DNA of 64,000 bases. It comes from Pandoraea horticolens (GTDB lineage: Bacteria; Pseudomonadota; Gammaproteobacteria; Burkholderiales; Burkholderiaceae). The stretch is from assembly GCF_902459555.1 (NCBI RefSeq), contig NZ_CABPSM010000022.1:1-64000 (forward strand). The letters are read 5' to 3'. Positions within the stretch are counted from its first letter, which is position 1, and every line of letters begins with the position of its first letter. Positions 25,790-34,125 of this stretch are shown here, in pieces. The translations under genes were made by a program, and so were the position numbers. Under the pieces are notes generated by a model. The model ran no database searches. It had not been told where the DNA came from and was given only the letters and a program-made list of their open reading frames with translations.

Positions 25790-26751
25790 TGGCGCGTCAC
25801 CTGCACCGGCTGCCCCGGATTGAGCTTGGCGGCGTCGGCCGGGGCGGGGTGGGCTTCGATCATGTAGACGAGCTTGTCGCGTGTGTCGTTGCTGTAGATG
25901 ACCGGTGGCGTGTACTCCGCCTGATGGGCGACATAGGTGATGCGGGCGTCGACGCCTGCGCCGCATCCGTCGCAGGCGATACGCACCGTTTGCCCGGCAC
26001 TCAGGCTGCCTAGCACGGTCTCCGGCACGAAGAAGCGGACCTTGATGTTGCCCGGCGGCAGCAGTCGCACGACGGGGCTGCCTGCCGCAACCCATTCGCC
26101 AACGCGATACATCGTGTCGTACACGCGTCCGGCAGCGCTCGCCCCCGGGTGCTTCTGCGCGAGTTGCCAATCGGCCTGTGCGAGTGATGCGCGCGCCGCG
26201 TCGACTTGCGCGGCCTGGGCTTGCCGCTGAGCTTCGCGGCCCGGCAACCTCGCCACGGCGAGGCTGCTTTGCAGTTCCTGTACGTGTGCGGTGCTGCTGC
26301 GTGCATCGGCACGGCTGGCGTCGAGTTGCTCGCGGGAAATGCCGCCTGCGGCGTATTGCGCCTGATCGCGGTCGAACTGGGCGATCAACTTGTCGCGCAC
26401 GGCGACGGCCTGCTTGAGTTGCGCGGCCGATACCGCGATTTCGTCGGGACGTTTGCCGGTGTCGAGATCGCGCAATTGCGCTTCGGCGCTGGCGAGTGTC
26501 TTGCGCGCGTGGGCCTGTGCGGCAAGTTCGAACGTGGATTCGAGATCGAAGAGGGTGTCGCCCGCTTTGACCTGCTGGCCGCGCCTGACCGACAGGGTCT
26601 GAAGCGTTCCGGCCTGCGAAGAGGCGACGTAGACAAACTCGCCTTCTACATAGCCTTGCCACGGCGCGGGGCCGTGATCGCTACAGCCGGCCAGTGCGGC
26701 CGTGATGGCAAGGGTCGTCGCGGTAGTGCACATGCGAGTGTATGCCTGCAT
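25786..26751 (-). CDS. HlyD-type periplasmic adaptor lipoprotein
   Basis: 321-aa membrane-fusion protein (YbhG-like). Signal with lipobox LAGC (Cys at about 23); barrel-sandwich/lipoyl halves at about 42-75 (AGTLQTLSVRRGQQVKAGDTLF) and 205-225; a long alpha-hairpin at about 78-190 rich in Ala, Gln and Arg; beta-barrel at about 230-310. First gene of the operon adaptor-ATPase-permease-OMF, coupled to the ATPase by an ATGA overlap. It would link the inner-membrane ABC-2 complex to the NodT channel. Confidence 0.92.
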   Translation of the reverse strand: MQAYTRMCTTATTLAITAALAGCSDHGPAPWQGYVEGEFVYVASSQAGTLQTLSVRRGQQVKAGDTLFDLESTFELAAQAHARKTLASAEAQLRDLDTGKRPDEIAVSAAQLKQAVAVRDKLIAQFDRDQAQYAAGGISREQLDASRADARSSTAHVQELQSSLAVARLPGREAQRQAQAAQVDAARASLAQADWQLAQKHPGASAAGRVYDTMYRVGEWVAAGSPVVRLLPPGNIKVRFFVPETVLGSLSAGQTVRIACDGCGAGVDARITYVAHQAEYTPPVIYSNDTRDKLVYMIEAHPAPADAAKLNPGQPVQVTRQ

Positions 26752-26950
26752 GACACGCCTCGTGCGTTGCGGTTGTCCGCTGTCACCTTAGCGCAAAAGC
26801 GCCGGAGCGAGCAATCCGGGACAATCGGGGCGAGCGCCATGCGCGCGCGGGGACTCTCTGCTATTGTGTGCGCACATGTCCGGCGGCGCACGGGGCGCGC
26901 GAGCCGTAGCGGCGCAGCGCACCGGACCTCATGCAAGGAGCTTGATTGAT

Positions 26951-27517
26951 ATGCCTCACGACACGTTCGACGAAAACGACTGGAAGCGATTCCTGAAACA
27001 CATCGGCGAAGACCCGAACCGCCCCGGCCTGCACGAAACGCCGTCACGTGTGCAAAAAGCCTGGCGTCAATGGACGGCCGGCTATGCTCAGGATCCGGCC
27101 GAAGTGCTCAAGGTTTTCGAAGATGGGGCGGAGCTGTACAACGAATTGATCGTCGTGCGCGGCATCCCTGTCTATAGCCATTGCGAGCACCATCTCGCTC
27201 CGTTCTTCGGCAAGGCGACGATCGGCTATCTACCCAATGGCAAGATCGTCGGATTGTCGAAGCTCACACGTCTGGTCGACTGCTTCGCCCGTCGCCTGCA
27301 AGTGCAGGAGCGTCTGACGACGCAGATCGCCGAAGCGCTGATGACGCATCTGCAACCGAAGGCCGTCGGTGTGGTGGTGTCATGCCGTCACATGTGCATG
27401 GAAAGCCGTGGCATTCGCACGGCGGGCGAGGAGACGGTGACGTCTGCGATGCTCGGCGAGTTACAGCCCAATCTGGCGTTGCGCACCGAGTTCCTCGCGC
27501 TCGCTCGCGACAATTGA
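26951..27517 (+). CDS. folE: GTP cyclohydrolase I
   Basis: 188-aa zinc enzyme converting GTP to 7,8-dihydroneopterin triphosphate, the first step of folate synthesis. Zinc ligands are Cys78 and His81 (YSHCEHHLAPF) and Cys149 (SCRHMCM); the spacing matches E. coli FolE (Cys110, His113, Cys181). Residues GLSKLTRLVD and QERLT are the family core. AAGGAG at 26935-26940 supports ATG 26951. Divergent from the exporter operon; a strong terminator follows at 27549-27583. Confidence 0.96.
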   Translation: MPHDTFDENDWKRFLKHIGEDPNRPGLHETPSRVQKAWRQWTAGYAQDPAEVLKVFEDGAELYNELIVVRGIPVYSHCEHHLAPFFGKATIGYLPNGKIVGLSKLTRLVDCFARRLQVQERLTTQIAEALMTHLQPKAVGVVVSCRHMCMESRGIRTAGEETVTSAMLGELQPNLALRTEFLALARDN

Positions 27518-27548
27518 TCGCGCGACCGACGGTAAGCGGATAAGAAAA

Positions 27549-27583
27549 AGCGCCGGCGGGGCACTCCCTGCCGGCGCTTTTTT
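27549..27583. terminator. Bidirectional terminator between folE and the PEBP gene
   Basis: Nine-base perfect arms (27549-27557 and 27570-27578) with an inner G/C-rich extension, followed by a T-run to 27583 and preceded by an A-run at 27544-27548, so it can act on both strands for the two convergent genes. Confidence 0.92.
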
Positions 27584-27613
27584 CTTTGTCGAGCGTCTTG
27601 GCGTTTGACCGGC

Positions 27614-28177
27614 TTACCGGCCGTAGCGCGCCACGATGGTCGAGCCGTTCAGCGTATGACCGGCGAGCGCGGCCGAAAGCCCGTTGGCGTCGAGCCCAGC
27701 CGGCAACTGACCCGGATCGATATCGGTTGCCGTCACCGTGATGATGTAGTGATGTGGTGTATCGCCGACTGGCGGGCAAGCGCCCCGATAGGCCATCGCC
27801 CCGCTGACGTTCTTGCCGACGGTGACTTGCCGGCCAGTTTCGTTACCCGCACCGGCGGCGAGCGACGAGACTGTGGCCGGAATGTTGTAGGCGACCCAAT
27901 GCACGACACCGCCGCCCTTCGCACCGTCGGGGTCCTTCATCGTGACGACCACGCTGCGCGTGGCTTGGGGCAGATTTTTCCACTCGACGGGCGGGCTGAC
28001 ATTCTTCCCGCCGCACTCGCCCAGTCCGGCGTGAATCGCGGGCAGCAGGCCGCCGTCCGCGAACGCGCTCGACGAGACGCCCATGCCTTCGGCCCGCGCT
28101 GTACCTGCGGCGAGCGCCATCGCGATAGCCGCCACGCCTGCCACGCACGTCGCGCCCGTGGATGAAAGCCGTTTCAT
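27614..28177 (-). CDS. Exported YbhB/YbcL-family (PEBP-like) protein
   Basis: 187-aa protein of the phosphatidylethanolamine-binding-protein superfamily. A cleavable signal peptide spans about residues 1-25 (ending TARA-EG). The mature domain has the bacterial PEBP pattern: NVSPPVEW, MKDPDGAKGGGVVHWVAYNIPA (the DPD and HW of the anion-binding pocket) and YRGACPPVGDTPHHYIITVTA. AGGAGG lies one base before an ATG at 28183 but seven before the ATG at 28177, so translation most likely starts at 28177. Function of this family in bacteria is poorly defined. Confidence 0.88.
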   Translation of the reverse strand: MKRLSSTGATCVAGVAAIAMALAAGTARAEGMGVSSSAFADGGLLPAIHAGLGECGGKNVSPPVEWKNLPQATRSVVVTMKDPDGAKGGGVVHWVAYNIPATVSSLAAGAGNETGRQVTVGKNVSGAMAYRGACPPVGDTPHHYIITVTATDIDPGQLPAGLDANGLSAALAGHTLNGSTIVARYGR

Positions 28178-28188
28178 AAGCATGCCTC

Positions 28189-28374
28189 CTATTTGGCAGA
28201 TGCAATGATGAGTTTGAATGGTAGTGCAAGCAGTGCCGTGCCCGCCACACCGGCACACCATAGCCCGATAAACCACCCCCAGCGAATCAGGGTCTGCTGC
28301 CACGGGCTGCGTACGACAGCCCGTTCGCGCTGCCTGCGCGCTGCGGGGCGCACGAGATCAGTGATGGTACGCAT
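28189..28374 (-). CDS. DUF2474 small membrane subunit of the bd-type oxidase
   Basis: 61-aa protein with a basic N-terminus and one TM helix (about 32-56, WGWFIGLWCAGVAGTALLALPFKLII). DUF2474 proteins of this size typically follow cioB/cydB in cyanide-insensitive bd oxidases and probably play the role of CydX/CydS, stabilising the complex. The ORF overlaps the end of cydB by 17 nt, so translation is probably coupled. Confidence 0.8.
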   Translation of the reverse strand: MRTITDLVRPAARRQRERAVVRSPWQQTLIRWGWFIGLWCAGVAGTALLALPFKLIIASAK

Positions 28375-29356
28375 CGTGAGTCACTTTGCCGCGAAATACC
28401 CAGTAGGCGAGCATCGTGTAGGCGATGATCACCGGAATGATGAAGGCCGCGCCCCATAGCGTGAACGACAGACTCGAATGTGGCGCGGCGGCGTCCCAGA
28501 GCGTGATGCCGGGCAGAATCGCATAGGGATAGACGCTGATGAGCAGGCCGCTGTAGCCGAGAAACACGAGGCCGATGGCGAGCCAGAACGGTGTCGCGTC
28601 GTGCGCACGGCGCAGCACCCGGCGCATGGCGAGCGTGACGCCCCCGACGAGGAACGGCACCGGCAGGCATCGCCAGAACCACTGCTCGTCGAACCAACGC
28701 TCGGCCACGAGCGGCAATTGCAGCGGTGTCCACAGCGAGACGACAGCCATGGTCGCCACGAGCGCCAGTGTCAGCGGCCAGGCGAGCACCCGCAGGCGGC
28801 GCTGCAAATCGCCCTCCGTCTTGCCGATCAGCCAGCACGCGCCGAGCAGCGCGTACGTCGCGAGCAGGCCCAGGCCGGTGAACAGATTGAAGGCCGTGAG
28901 CCAGGCGAAGGCGTCTCCCGCGAACTGGCCGTTCTCCACCGGAATGCCGGACAGATACGCACCGATTGAAACGCCCTGAAAGAATGTCGCCCCCGCCGAG
29001 CCACCGATGAAAGCCAGATCCCACCACTGCCGGGTGCGGCGCGATTTGCCGCGAATCTCGAACGCCACGCCGCGAAAGACCAGGCACACCAGCATGAACA
29101 CGAGCGGCAGGTACAGCGCCGAGAGCAGCACCGAATACGCCATCGGAAACGCGGCGAGCAAGCCGGCGCCGCCGAGCACGAGCCAGGTCTCGTTGCCGTC
29201 CCAGACCGGGGCGACGGAGTTCATCATCGTGTCGCGTTCGCGCGCGTCGGGGAAGAACGGAAAGAGAATGCCGATGCCGAGGTCGAAGCCGTCGAGCACC
29301 ACGTACAGAAACAGGCCGAGGGCGATGATGGCGGCCCAGGCTAAGATCAGATCCAT
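28358..29356 (-). CDS. cydB: Cytochrome bd-type ubiquinol oxidase subunit II (CioB/CydB)
   Basis: 332-aa inner-membrane subunit with about eight to nine TM helices. N-terminus DLILAWAAIIALGLFLYVVLDGFDLGIGILFPF is diagnostic, with the conserved GFDLG segment; WDGNETWLVLGGAGLLAAFP follows. The open frame continues upstream of ATG 29356 but that part is arginine-rich shadow. It lies 38 nt after cydA and completes the oxidase. Confidence 0.95.
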   Translation of the reverse strand: MDLILAWAAIIALGLFLYVVLDGFDLGIGILFPFFPDARERDTMMNSVAPVWDGNETWLVLGGAGLLAAFPMAYSVLLSALYLPLVFMLVCLVFRGVAFEIRGKSRRTRQWWDLAFIGGSAGATFFQGVSIGAYLSGIPVENGQFAGDAFAWLTAFNLFTGLGLLATYALLGACWLIGKTEGDLQRRLRVLAWPLTLALVATMAVVSLWTPLQLPLVAERWFDEQWFWRCLPVPFLVGGVTLAMRRVLRRAHDATPFWLAIGLVFLGYSGLLISVYPYAILPGITLWDAAAPHSSLSFTLWGAAFIIPVIIAYTMLAYWVFRGKVTHDAYHH

Positions 29357-29394
29357 GAAATTCTCGCTAAGGTCGATGTCGTGTCGGGCGAAGA

Positions 29395-30840
29395 TCAGGT
29401 CGAGTGCGCGCGGTCGATATCCATCCGCCCGGACAGGCCCGACAGGGCTGGCGCGGTTTGCGGCACGAGGTGCCCGTCGTGCGGCGCATGGCCGTTGCCG
29501 GAGGCCGTCGACGGATCGCCGGGCAGTACCGGGCCGTTGCGCAGAATCTTCAGCAGGTAATACACGCCGGTGCCGAACACCAGGAAGTAGGCCAGCACGA
29601 GAATCAGCAGCGAGACCTGCACCTGCTGGGCGCTGACCGGCGATAGGGCATGCGCGGTGCGCATCACCCCGTAGACGACCCACGGCTGGCGTCCGGCCTC
29701 GGTGGTGACCCAGCCGGCGAGCAGGGCTACGAAGCCTGTCGGCGAGAGCACGAGCATGGTGCGGGCGAAGCCGCGCGATGTGAAGAGCGTGCCGCGACGG
29801 CGCAGCCACACGGCGGCGAGTGCTGCAGCGATCATCGCGAGGCCAAGGCCGACCATGATGCGAAAGCTCCAGAACACCAACGGCACGTTGGGGCGTTCGT
29901 CTTTCGGAAACTCCTTCAGGCCGCGAATCTCGCCGTCCCAGCTATGCGTGAGAATGAGGCTGCCCAGATGCGGTATTTCGAGCGCGTAGCGTGTGGTCTC
30001 GGCCTCCATGTCGGGCCAGCCGAACAGGTTGAGCGGCGTGCCGCCGGTCTTCGTCTCCCAAAGTCCCTCGATGGCGGCAAGCTTGGCAGGCTGATGCTCC
30101 CGCGTGTTCAGTCCATGAAGATCGCCCACGACGGCTTGCAACGGCGCGAAGATCAGCAGCAGCCACATGGCCATCGAGAACATCGTTTTGACGGCCGGAT
30201 CGCGGCGGCCGCGCAGGAGATGCCACGCGCCGGTGCCCGCCACGACCAGCGCGGCCACCACGAACGCGGCGATGCTCATGTGGGCCAGGCGATACGGGAA
30301 GGATGGGTTGAATATCACGTCCCACCATGACAGCACGACTACGCGGCCGTCGACGATTTCGTAGCCCTGCGGCGTTTGCATCCAACTGTTCGACGCGAGA
30401 ATCCAGAACGTCGAAATCAGCGTGCCGATGGCCACACACAAGGTCGCGGCGAAGTGCGCACGCGGGCTCACGCGATTCCAGCCGAACAGCATGATGCCGA
30501 GGAAACCGGCTTCGAGGAAGAACGCCGTCATCACCTCGTAGGCGAGCAGCGGACCTGTGACCGCACCGGCGAAGCTTGAAAAGCCCGACCAGTTGGTGCC
30601 GAACTGGTAGGCCATCACCACGCCTGAGACCACGCCCATGCCGAAACAGACGGCAAAGGCCTTCGACCAGAAGCGGCAGAGATCGAGATAGTGCTGCTGA
30701 CGTGTTTTGAGCCAGAGACCTTCGAGAACGGCGATGAAACTCGCCAGACCGATGGTGACAGCGGGGAAAATGATGTGAAACGAGACCGTGAACGCGAATT
30801 GCAGGCGGGCGAGGTCGAGGGCTTCCGGAACGGCAGTCAT
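29395..30840 (-). CDS. cydA: Cytochrome bd-type ubiquinol oxidase subunit I, CIO type
   Basis: 481-aa heme- and quinol-binding subunit, nine TM helices. Axial ligand His at residue 22 (SFHIIFPAVTIG), GMGVVSGVVMAYQFGTNW and GWVTTEAGRQPWVVYG are intact. The quinol loop around NTREHQPAKLAAIEGLWET is short, without the long insertion of E. coli CydA, which places it with the cyanide-insensitive (CioA) branch. Reaction: ubiquinol oxidation with reduction of O2 to water, no proton pumping. First gene of cydA-cydB-DUF2474. The 250-nt region upstream is relatively AT-rich; no FNR/ANR box was identified with confidence. Confidence 0.95.
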   Translation of the reverse strand: MTAVPEALDLARLQFAFTVSFHIIFPAVTIGLASFIAVLEGLWLKTRQQHYLDLCRFWSKAFAVCFGMGVVSGVVMAYQFGTNWSGFSSFAGAVTGPLLAYEVMTAFFLEAGFLGIMLFGWNRVSPRAHFAATLCVAIGTLISTFWILASNSWMQTPQGYEIVDGRVVVLSWWDVIFNPSFPYRLAHMSIAAFVVAALVVAGTGAWHLLRGRRDPAVKTMFSMAMWLLLIFAPLQAVVGDLHGLNTREHQPAKLAAIEGLWETKTGGTPLNLFGWPDMEAETTRYALEIPHLGSLILTHSWDGEIRGLKEFPKDERPNVPLVFWSFRIMVGLGLAMIAAALAAVWLRRRGTLFTSRGFARTMLVLSPTGFVALLAGWVTTEAGRQPWVVYGVMRTAHALSPVSAQQVQVSLLILVLAYFLVFGTGVYYLLKILRNGPVLPGDPSTASGNGHAPHDGHLVPQTAPALSGLSGRMDIDRAHST

Positions 30841-31088
30841 GTTGCGCTCTATGTATGCAAATTAACCCTGTCTTGTATGGCGTCAATAGTCAGAATGCGC
30901 CATTTATTTACATGCATATTAGAGGTTGCTGCGTTGCAGCATGCGTGACAAGTCGTCACATGTGGCGCATTGACGCGGCATATGGGAGGATGCCGAGCGA
31001 CGCTACTTGTATGTTTTTCAAGGGATTTATGTCGGCGTCCCATGCGACGTCATGTCACACGGGAGCGACGTGCCGCGACGCCCGCGTG

Positions 31089-31760
31089 TTAGCTGAGCAG
31101 TCCGGCGCCGATGTTGATCGACAGCCCGAGTACGGCCAGATTGAAGAAGAACGAGAGGACCGCCTGCGCGAGCGCGGCGCGTCGCATGCGGCGCGATTTC
31201 AGTGCAACGTCGGCGGTTTGCGACGCCACGGCGATGGTGAACGAGAAGTAAAGGAAGTCCCAGTAATCCGGATCGCAGTCGCGGTCCGGCCACGCCAGTG
31301 CATAGGGCGATTCCGTGTCCGTGAAGTACAGGCGTGCGTAGTGCAGCGTGTAGATCGTCGGCACGAGAAACCAGCCGGCGATGAGTGTGGTTGCGGCGAA
31401 CAGGACATGTTCGGATGTCTGGTGCGGGATGCCGGATTTGGCCCCGGCAAGAATGTGGATGATGGCGGCCACACTCGCAATGGCCGACAGGCTGACTACG
31501 CTGAGCACGACGGCGGCGCTCTGGTCTTCTTGTTCGGCGAAGCGCTCGATGCTGCGTTTGGGCGCGGTGACCATCATGAACCAGATCATCGCCAGATAAG
31601 ACCAGGCGCCTGCGTTCCAGCCGATCAGTGTGCGCGTGACGGCACTGGGCTCGCCTTTCACGACCATCTGAACGAGCAGACCGGCAATGAGGCCAATGAC
31701 GATGGCAATGAGCAATCGAGGGTGAAAGCGAATCAGATGCGGGAAGAGCTTGGCATTCAT
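31089..31760 (-). CDS. DUF1345 membrane protein
   Basis: 223-aa integral membrane protein with about five TM helices. The segment DYWDFLYFSFTIAVASQTADVAL is the DUF1345 hallmark; it resembles the pore region of two-TM K+ channels, but transport has not been shown for the family as far as I know. Alone between cydA and the CPBP protein, in the same direction as both but separated by 63 nt or more. Confidence 0.85.
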   Translation of the reverse strand: MNAKLFPHLIRFHPRLLIAIVIGLIAGLLVQMVVKGEPSAVTRTLIGWNAGAWSYLAMIWFMMVTAPKRSIERFAEQEDQSAAVVLSVVSLSAIASVAAIIHILAGAKSGIPHQTSEHVLFAATTLIAGWFLVPTIYTLHYARLYFTDTESPYALAWPDRDCDPDYWDFLYFSFTIAVASQTADVALKSRRMRRAALAQAVLSFFFNLAVLGLSINIGAGLLS

Positions 31761-31823
31761 GAAGGATGTCCGAACGGTGACAGCGGGCGGTTCGATTATC
31801 CACCAACGCCGTCACTTGCCCGA

Positions 31824-33632
31824 TCAACGGGACAGCACCAGTACGACGAAAATCGTATTGATTGCCGCGTGCAGCACGATGGGGGCGGTGAGGCCGCGCG
31901 TTTTCTTCGCCAGCCAACCGGCCGTGAGCCCGATCAGCAGATAGAAGAGGAAACGCCGGGCGTCGACGTGAACGGCCGCGAAGATCGCCGCTTGCCACAG
32001 GTTCGAGGCGAAGAAGCTCATGTGGCGCGTCAGGCCGCCCAGCAGACAGCCGCGGAAGACGAATTCCTCGACAATCGGCACCGCGACGGCAAGCAGCAAC
32101 AGGGCGAGCCACGTACCGCCCAGTTGCGCCGCACCGCGTGCGATCACCTCGGCCCACTGAGGCACCTGCCCGCCAGCCGCCCCGTGACGCGTGGCCACCC
32201 AGCCACCGAGTGCAGCGAGCGCGACGAGGACGACAGGCCAGATGAACCATCTCACCTTCCACTTGCCGGTGCCGAGCCACTGGCGCCAGCCGAAGCGCCA
32301 TAGCGTCATGCACAGGGCAAGCGCGATGACGCCGAGCGTTACGGCGTGCGCGACGGCGAGTCTGGGTTCGAGCAGCGGCATATTGTTGCCGACCCGCAGC
32401 GTTAATTGTCCCGCCATGAGGACGGGCACGACCCCCGTGATCACGCAGAGCACCGCCAGACCATACCAGGCGTGGCGCAGGCCGATGCCATCGAACAGAG
32501 GAACGGTCGGGCGTCCCTTGCGCGCGCGTACGGTGCCGACATAGTGCACGGGGAACATCAGCAGGCCCGGCGACAGGGCGACGAGGAGCACGCTGCCTAC
32601 GAGCGTGGCCAACAGTGAGAGGAATACCAGTCGAAACGCTGCGGCGGGTTCGATCGTCAGCAGTACCCCGTACGATTGGGAGAGCGGCCAGAGGTTGCCC
32701 TTCTCGTGTTCGAGCGATGCCTGGAGGGCAGCCTCCGTCGCCTTGACATCGCCGGCGGCGAGACCGACCTGCAGACGAAGCGCGCGATTCTGGGGTGTCT
32801 CATTGGCGCCTTGAGGCGACGTTGCCAGCGCACGCTGCGCGCCGGCAGCGTCGCCTGCCTGAAGCAGGGCACGTGCACTTGCGTGCGGATCGACCTTCAG
32901 CCCCGCCTTCTGCATGCGTTGCAACACCTCGCGCGCCGTGGTGCCCGGCAGCACGTCGTGCGCGGTATTGATCCATGAATTCGCGACCCATGGTGTCTTG
33001 GGCACAGGGGCATCCATCAGCAAACGCTTTGCCTCGTCCTTCCGGCCCGTCGTCGCGAGATAGCGAACGGCACTCAGCAGCACCGGAGTATCCGGCGCCA
33101 GTCTGGCGGCTTCCACTGCCTGCAAACCGGCATTGCGCGTGTCCTGGGTCGCCTGATACGCGGTGGAGAGGGCGGCATGCAGACTTGCGCGATCCTTCTC
33201 CGGCCAACGCCCGGCCTTGGGCAGGAGGGCAGTGCCCTGCGCAATCGCTGCCTTGCCATAGACACCCTGTAGCAGATATAGCGCGACCTCCGGTACCTCC
33301 GAAAACCTGGTTTTCAGATCCTGCTGACACGCTTCCAGGTCTTTCTGGGCTTGCCCGGCCCATCGCAACTCATCCGACCAGGAGAAATTCTGCATGAACC
33401 GGCAGCGCGCCATGGCGAGCACGGCGTCGTCGGGCCGGGCGTGCACGGCAGCGGTGTAGTCCGAGGCGATCTGACGATATTTGGTGAGAGAGGCCGCGTC
33501 GACCTGCTTGGACGTCTCGTCGAGGTTCAACAGGCCCTGAGGCGGCGAGGCGGTGGCTTGTGCGGCGTTGAGATGCGCAAGTGGCGAGAAGCCGAGCGCC
33601 GCGACCACCAGACAGAGAAAGGTGCGGTACAC
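31824..33632 (-). CDS. TPR-like domain fused to CPBP (CAAX-type) membrane protease
   Basis: 602-aa protein in two parts. An N-terminal signal segment (1-24, ending NAAQA) is followed by about 300 soluble, helix-rich, TPR-like residues (for example LQAVEAARLAPDTPVLLSAVRYLATTGRKDEA), placed outside the inner membrane by the signal. The C-terminal half has about eight TM helices and a CPBP/Abi domain with intact motifs: Glu522-Glu523...Arg527 (EEFVFRG), His555 (AAVHVD) and His588 (VLHAAIN). CPBP proteases usually lack a large periplasmic repeat domain, which could select substrates. No neighbour suggests a target. Confidence 0.85.
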   Translation of the reverse strand: MYRTFLCLVVAALGFSPLAHLNAAQATASPPQGLLNLDETSKQVDAASLTKYRQIASDYTAAVHARPDDAVLAMARCRFMQNFSWSDELRWAGQAQKDLEACQQDLKTRFSEVPEVALYLLQGVYGKAAIAQGTALLPKAGRWPEKDRASLHAALSTAYQATQDTRNAGLQAVEAARLAPDTPVLLSAVRYLATTGRKDEAKRLLMDAPVPKTPWVANSWINTAHDVLPGTTAREVLQRMQKAGLKVDPHASARALLQAGDAAGAQRALATSPQGANETPQNRALRLQVGLAAGDVKATEAALQASLEHEKGNLWPLSQSYGVLLTIEPAAAFRLVFLSLLATLVGSVLLVALSPGLLMFPVHYVGTVRARKGRPTVPLFDGIGLRHAWYGLAVLCVITGVVPVLMAGQLTLRVGNNMPLLEPRLAVAHAVTLGVIALALCMTLWRFGWRQWLGTGKWKVRWFIWPVVLVALAALGGWVATRHGAAGGQVPQWAEVIARGAAQLGGTWLALLLLAVAVPIVEEFVFRGCLLGGLTRHMSFFASNLWQAAIFAAVHVDARRFLFYLLIGLTAGWLAKKTRGLTAPIVLHAAINTIFVVLVLSR

Positions 33633-33748
33633 GCGAGAAGTCCAGGAGTGTTGTTGTCGCTCACCGCTGGAAACGCGGCTAGCCTGAGTGGGAATAACGA
33701 CCGATAGCGGGTGAACTGTAGCAGGTCAGAGGCAGGTCAGAGCGGGCA

Positions 33749-33797
33749 GGGCACAGATATGGTGCGCCGCCGCATCGCGATGCGGCATTTTGTGCCC
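33749..33797. repeat. Nested perfect inverted repeats
   Basis: GGGCACA (33749-33755) and TGTGCCC (33791-33797) flank an 18-bp perfect palindrome GCCGCATCGCGATGCGGC at 33769-33786. No T-run follows, so it is not a standard terminator. Confidence 0.7.
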
Positions 33798-34015
33798 GTT
33801 ACCGTGTCACCGGTAGCGTGACAGGCGCGCTGCGGCGCACTGTCCATGGCACGCCGCCCATGATGGATCGAGCGGGTGTCAGGCCTTGCGTTGCGGGGCT
33901 TGACGAGGAATGCACGCCTGCCGGCGCAGGCACATGGCACGCCACTTGCTAGCCCTTGGGTAAGGCCAAAGGCGGCCGAGTGAAGACAAGCGAATTTTCT
34001 GCACCGCATGCATGC

Positions 34016-34102
34016 CCCCGCGTAAGCGGGGACTTCGGGGCAACGGCGTCCCGAAGCCATAGGCCTGTTCACAGGCGTACGGCTTCGGGACGCTTTTTTT
34101 TT
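34016..34102 (+). promoter_or_regulatory. Probable transcription attenuator in the transporter leader
   Basis: Three hairpins compete. P1: CCCCGC/GCGGGG with a GTAA loop (34016-34031). Anti-terminator: CTTCGGG (34033-34039) can pair with CCCGAAG (34050-34056). Terminator: 34046-34058 pairs perfectly with 34081-34093, enclosing a small GCCTG/CAGGC hairpin. CCCGAAG is shared by the last two, so they are mutually exclusive. This is the layout of a leader controlled by an antiterminator protein, RNA or ligand. For nitrate transporters NasT/NasR-type control is known, but I could not identify its two-hairpin signature. Confidence 0.6.
34046..34102 (+). terminator. Strong intrinsic terminator in the leader
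   Basis: Thirteen-base perfect arms (34046-34058 and 34081-34093) followed by nine T residues at 34094-34102. It would stop transcription before the transporter gene at 34126 unless read through. Confidence 0.9.
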
Positions 34103-34125
34103 GGCATACGAACACGAGGGTATCC

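Larger units (their letters stand above)
33633..34125. other. Structured non-coding region before the NarK-type transporter
   Basis: 493 nt with no ORF but several inverted repeats: a nested pair at 33749-33797, a TGTCAC/GTGACA hairpin around 33805-33823, and the hairpin series 34016-34102 ending in a strong plus-strand terminator only 23 nt before the transporter ATG. No plus-strand gene lies upstream, so the terminator must end a leader transcript or a small RNA. Confidence 0.7.
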
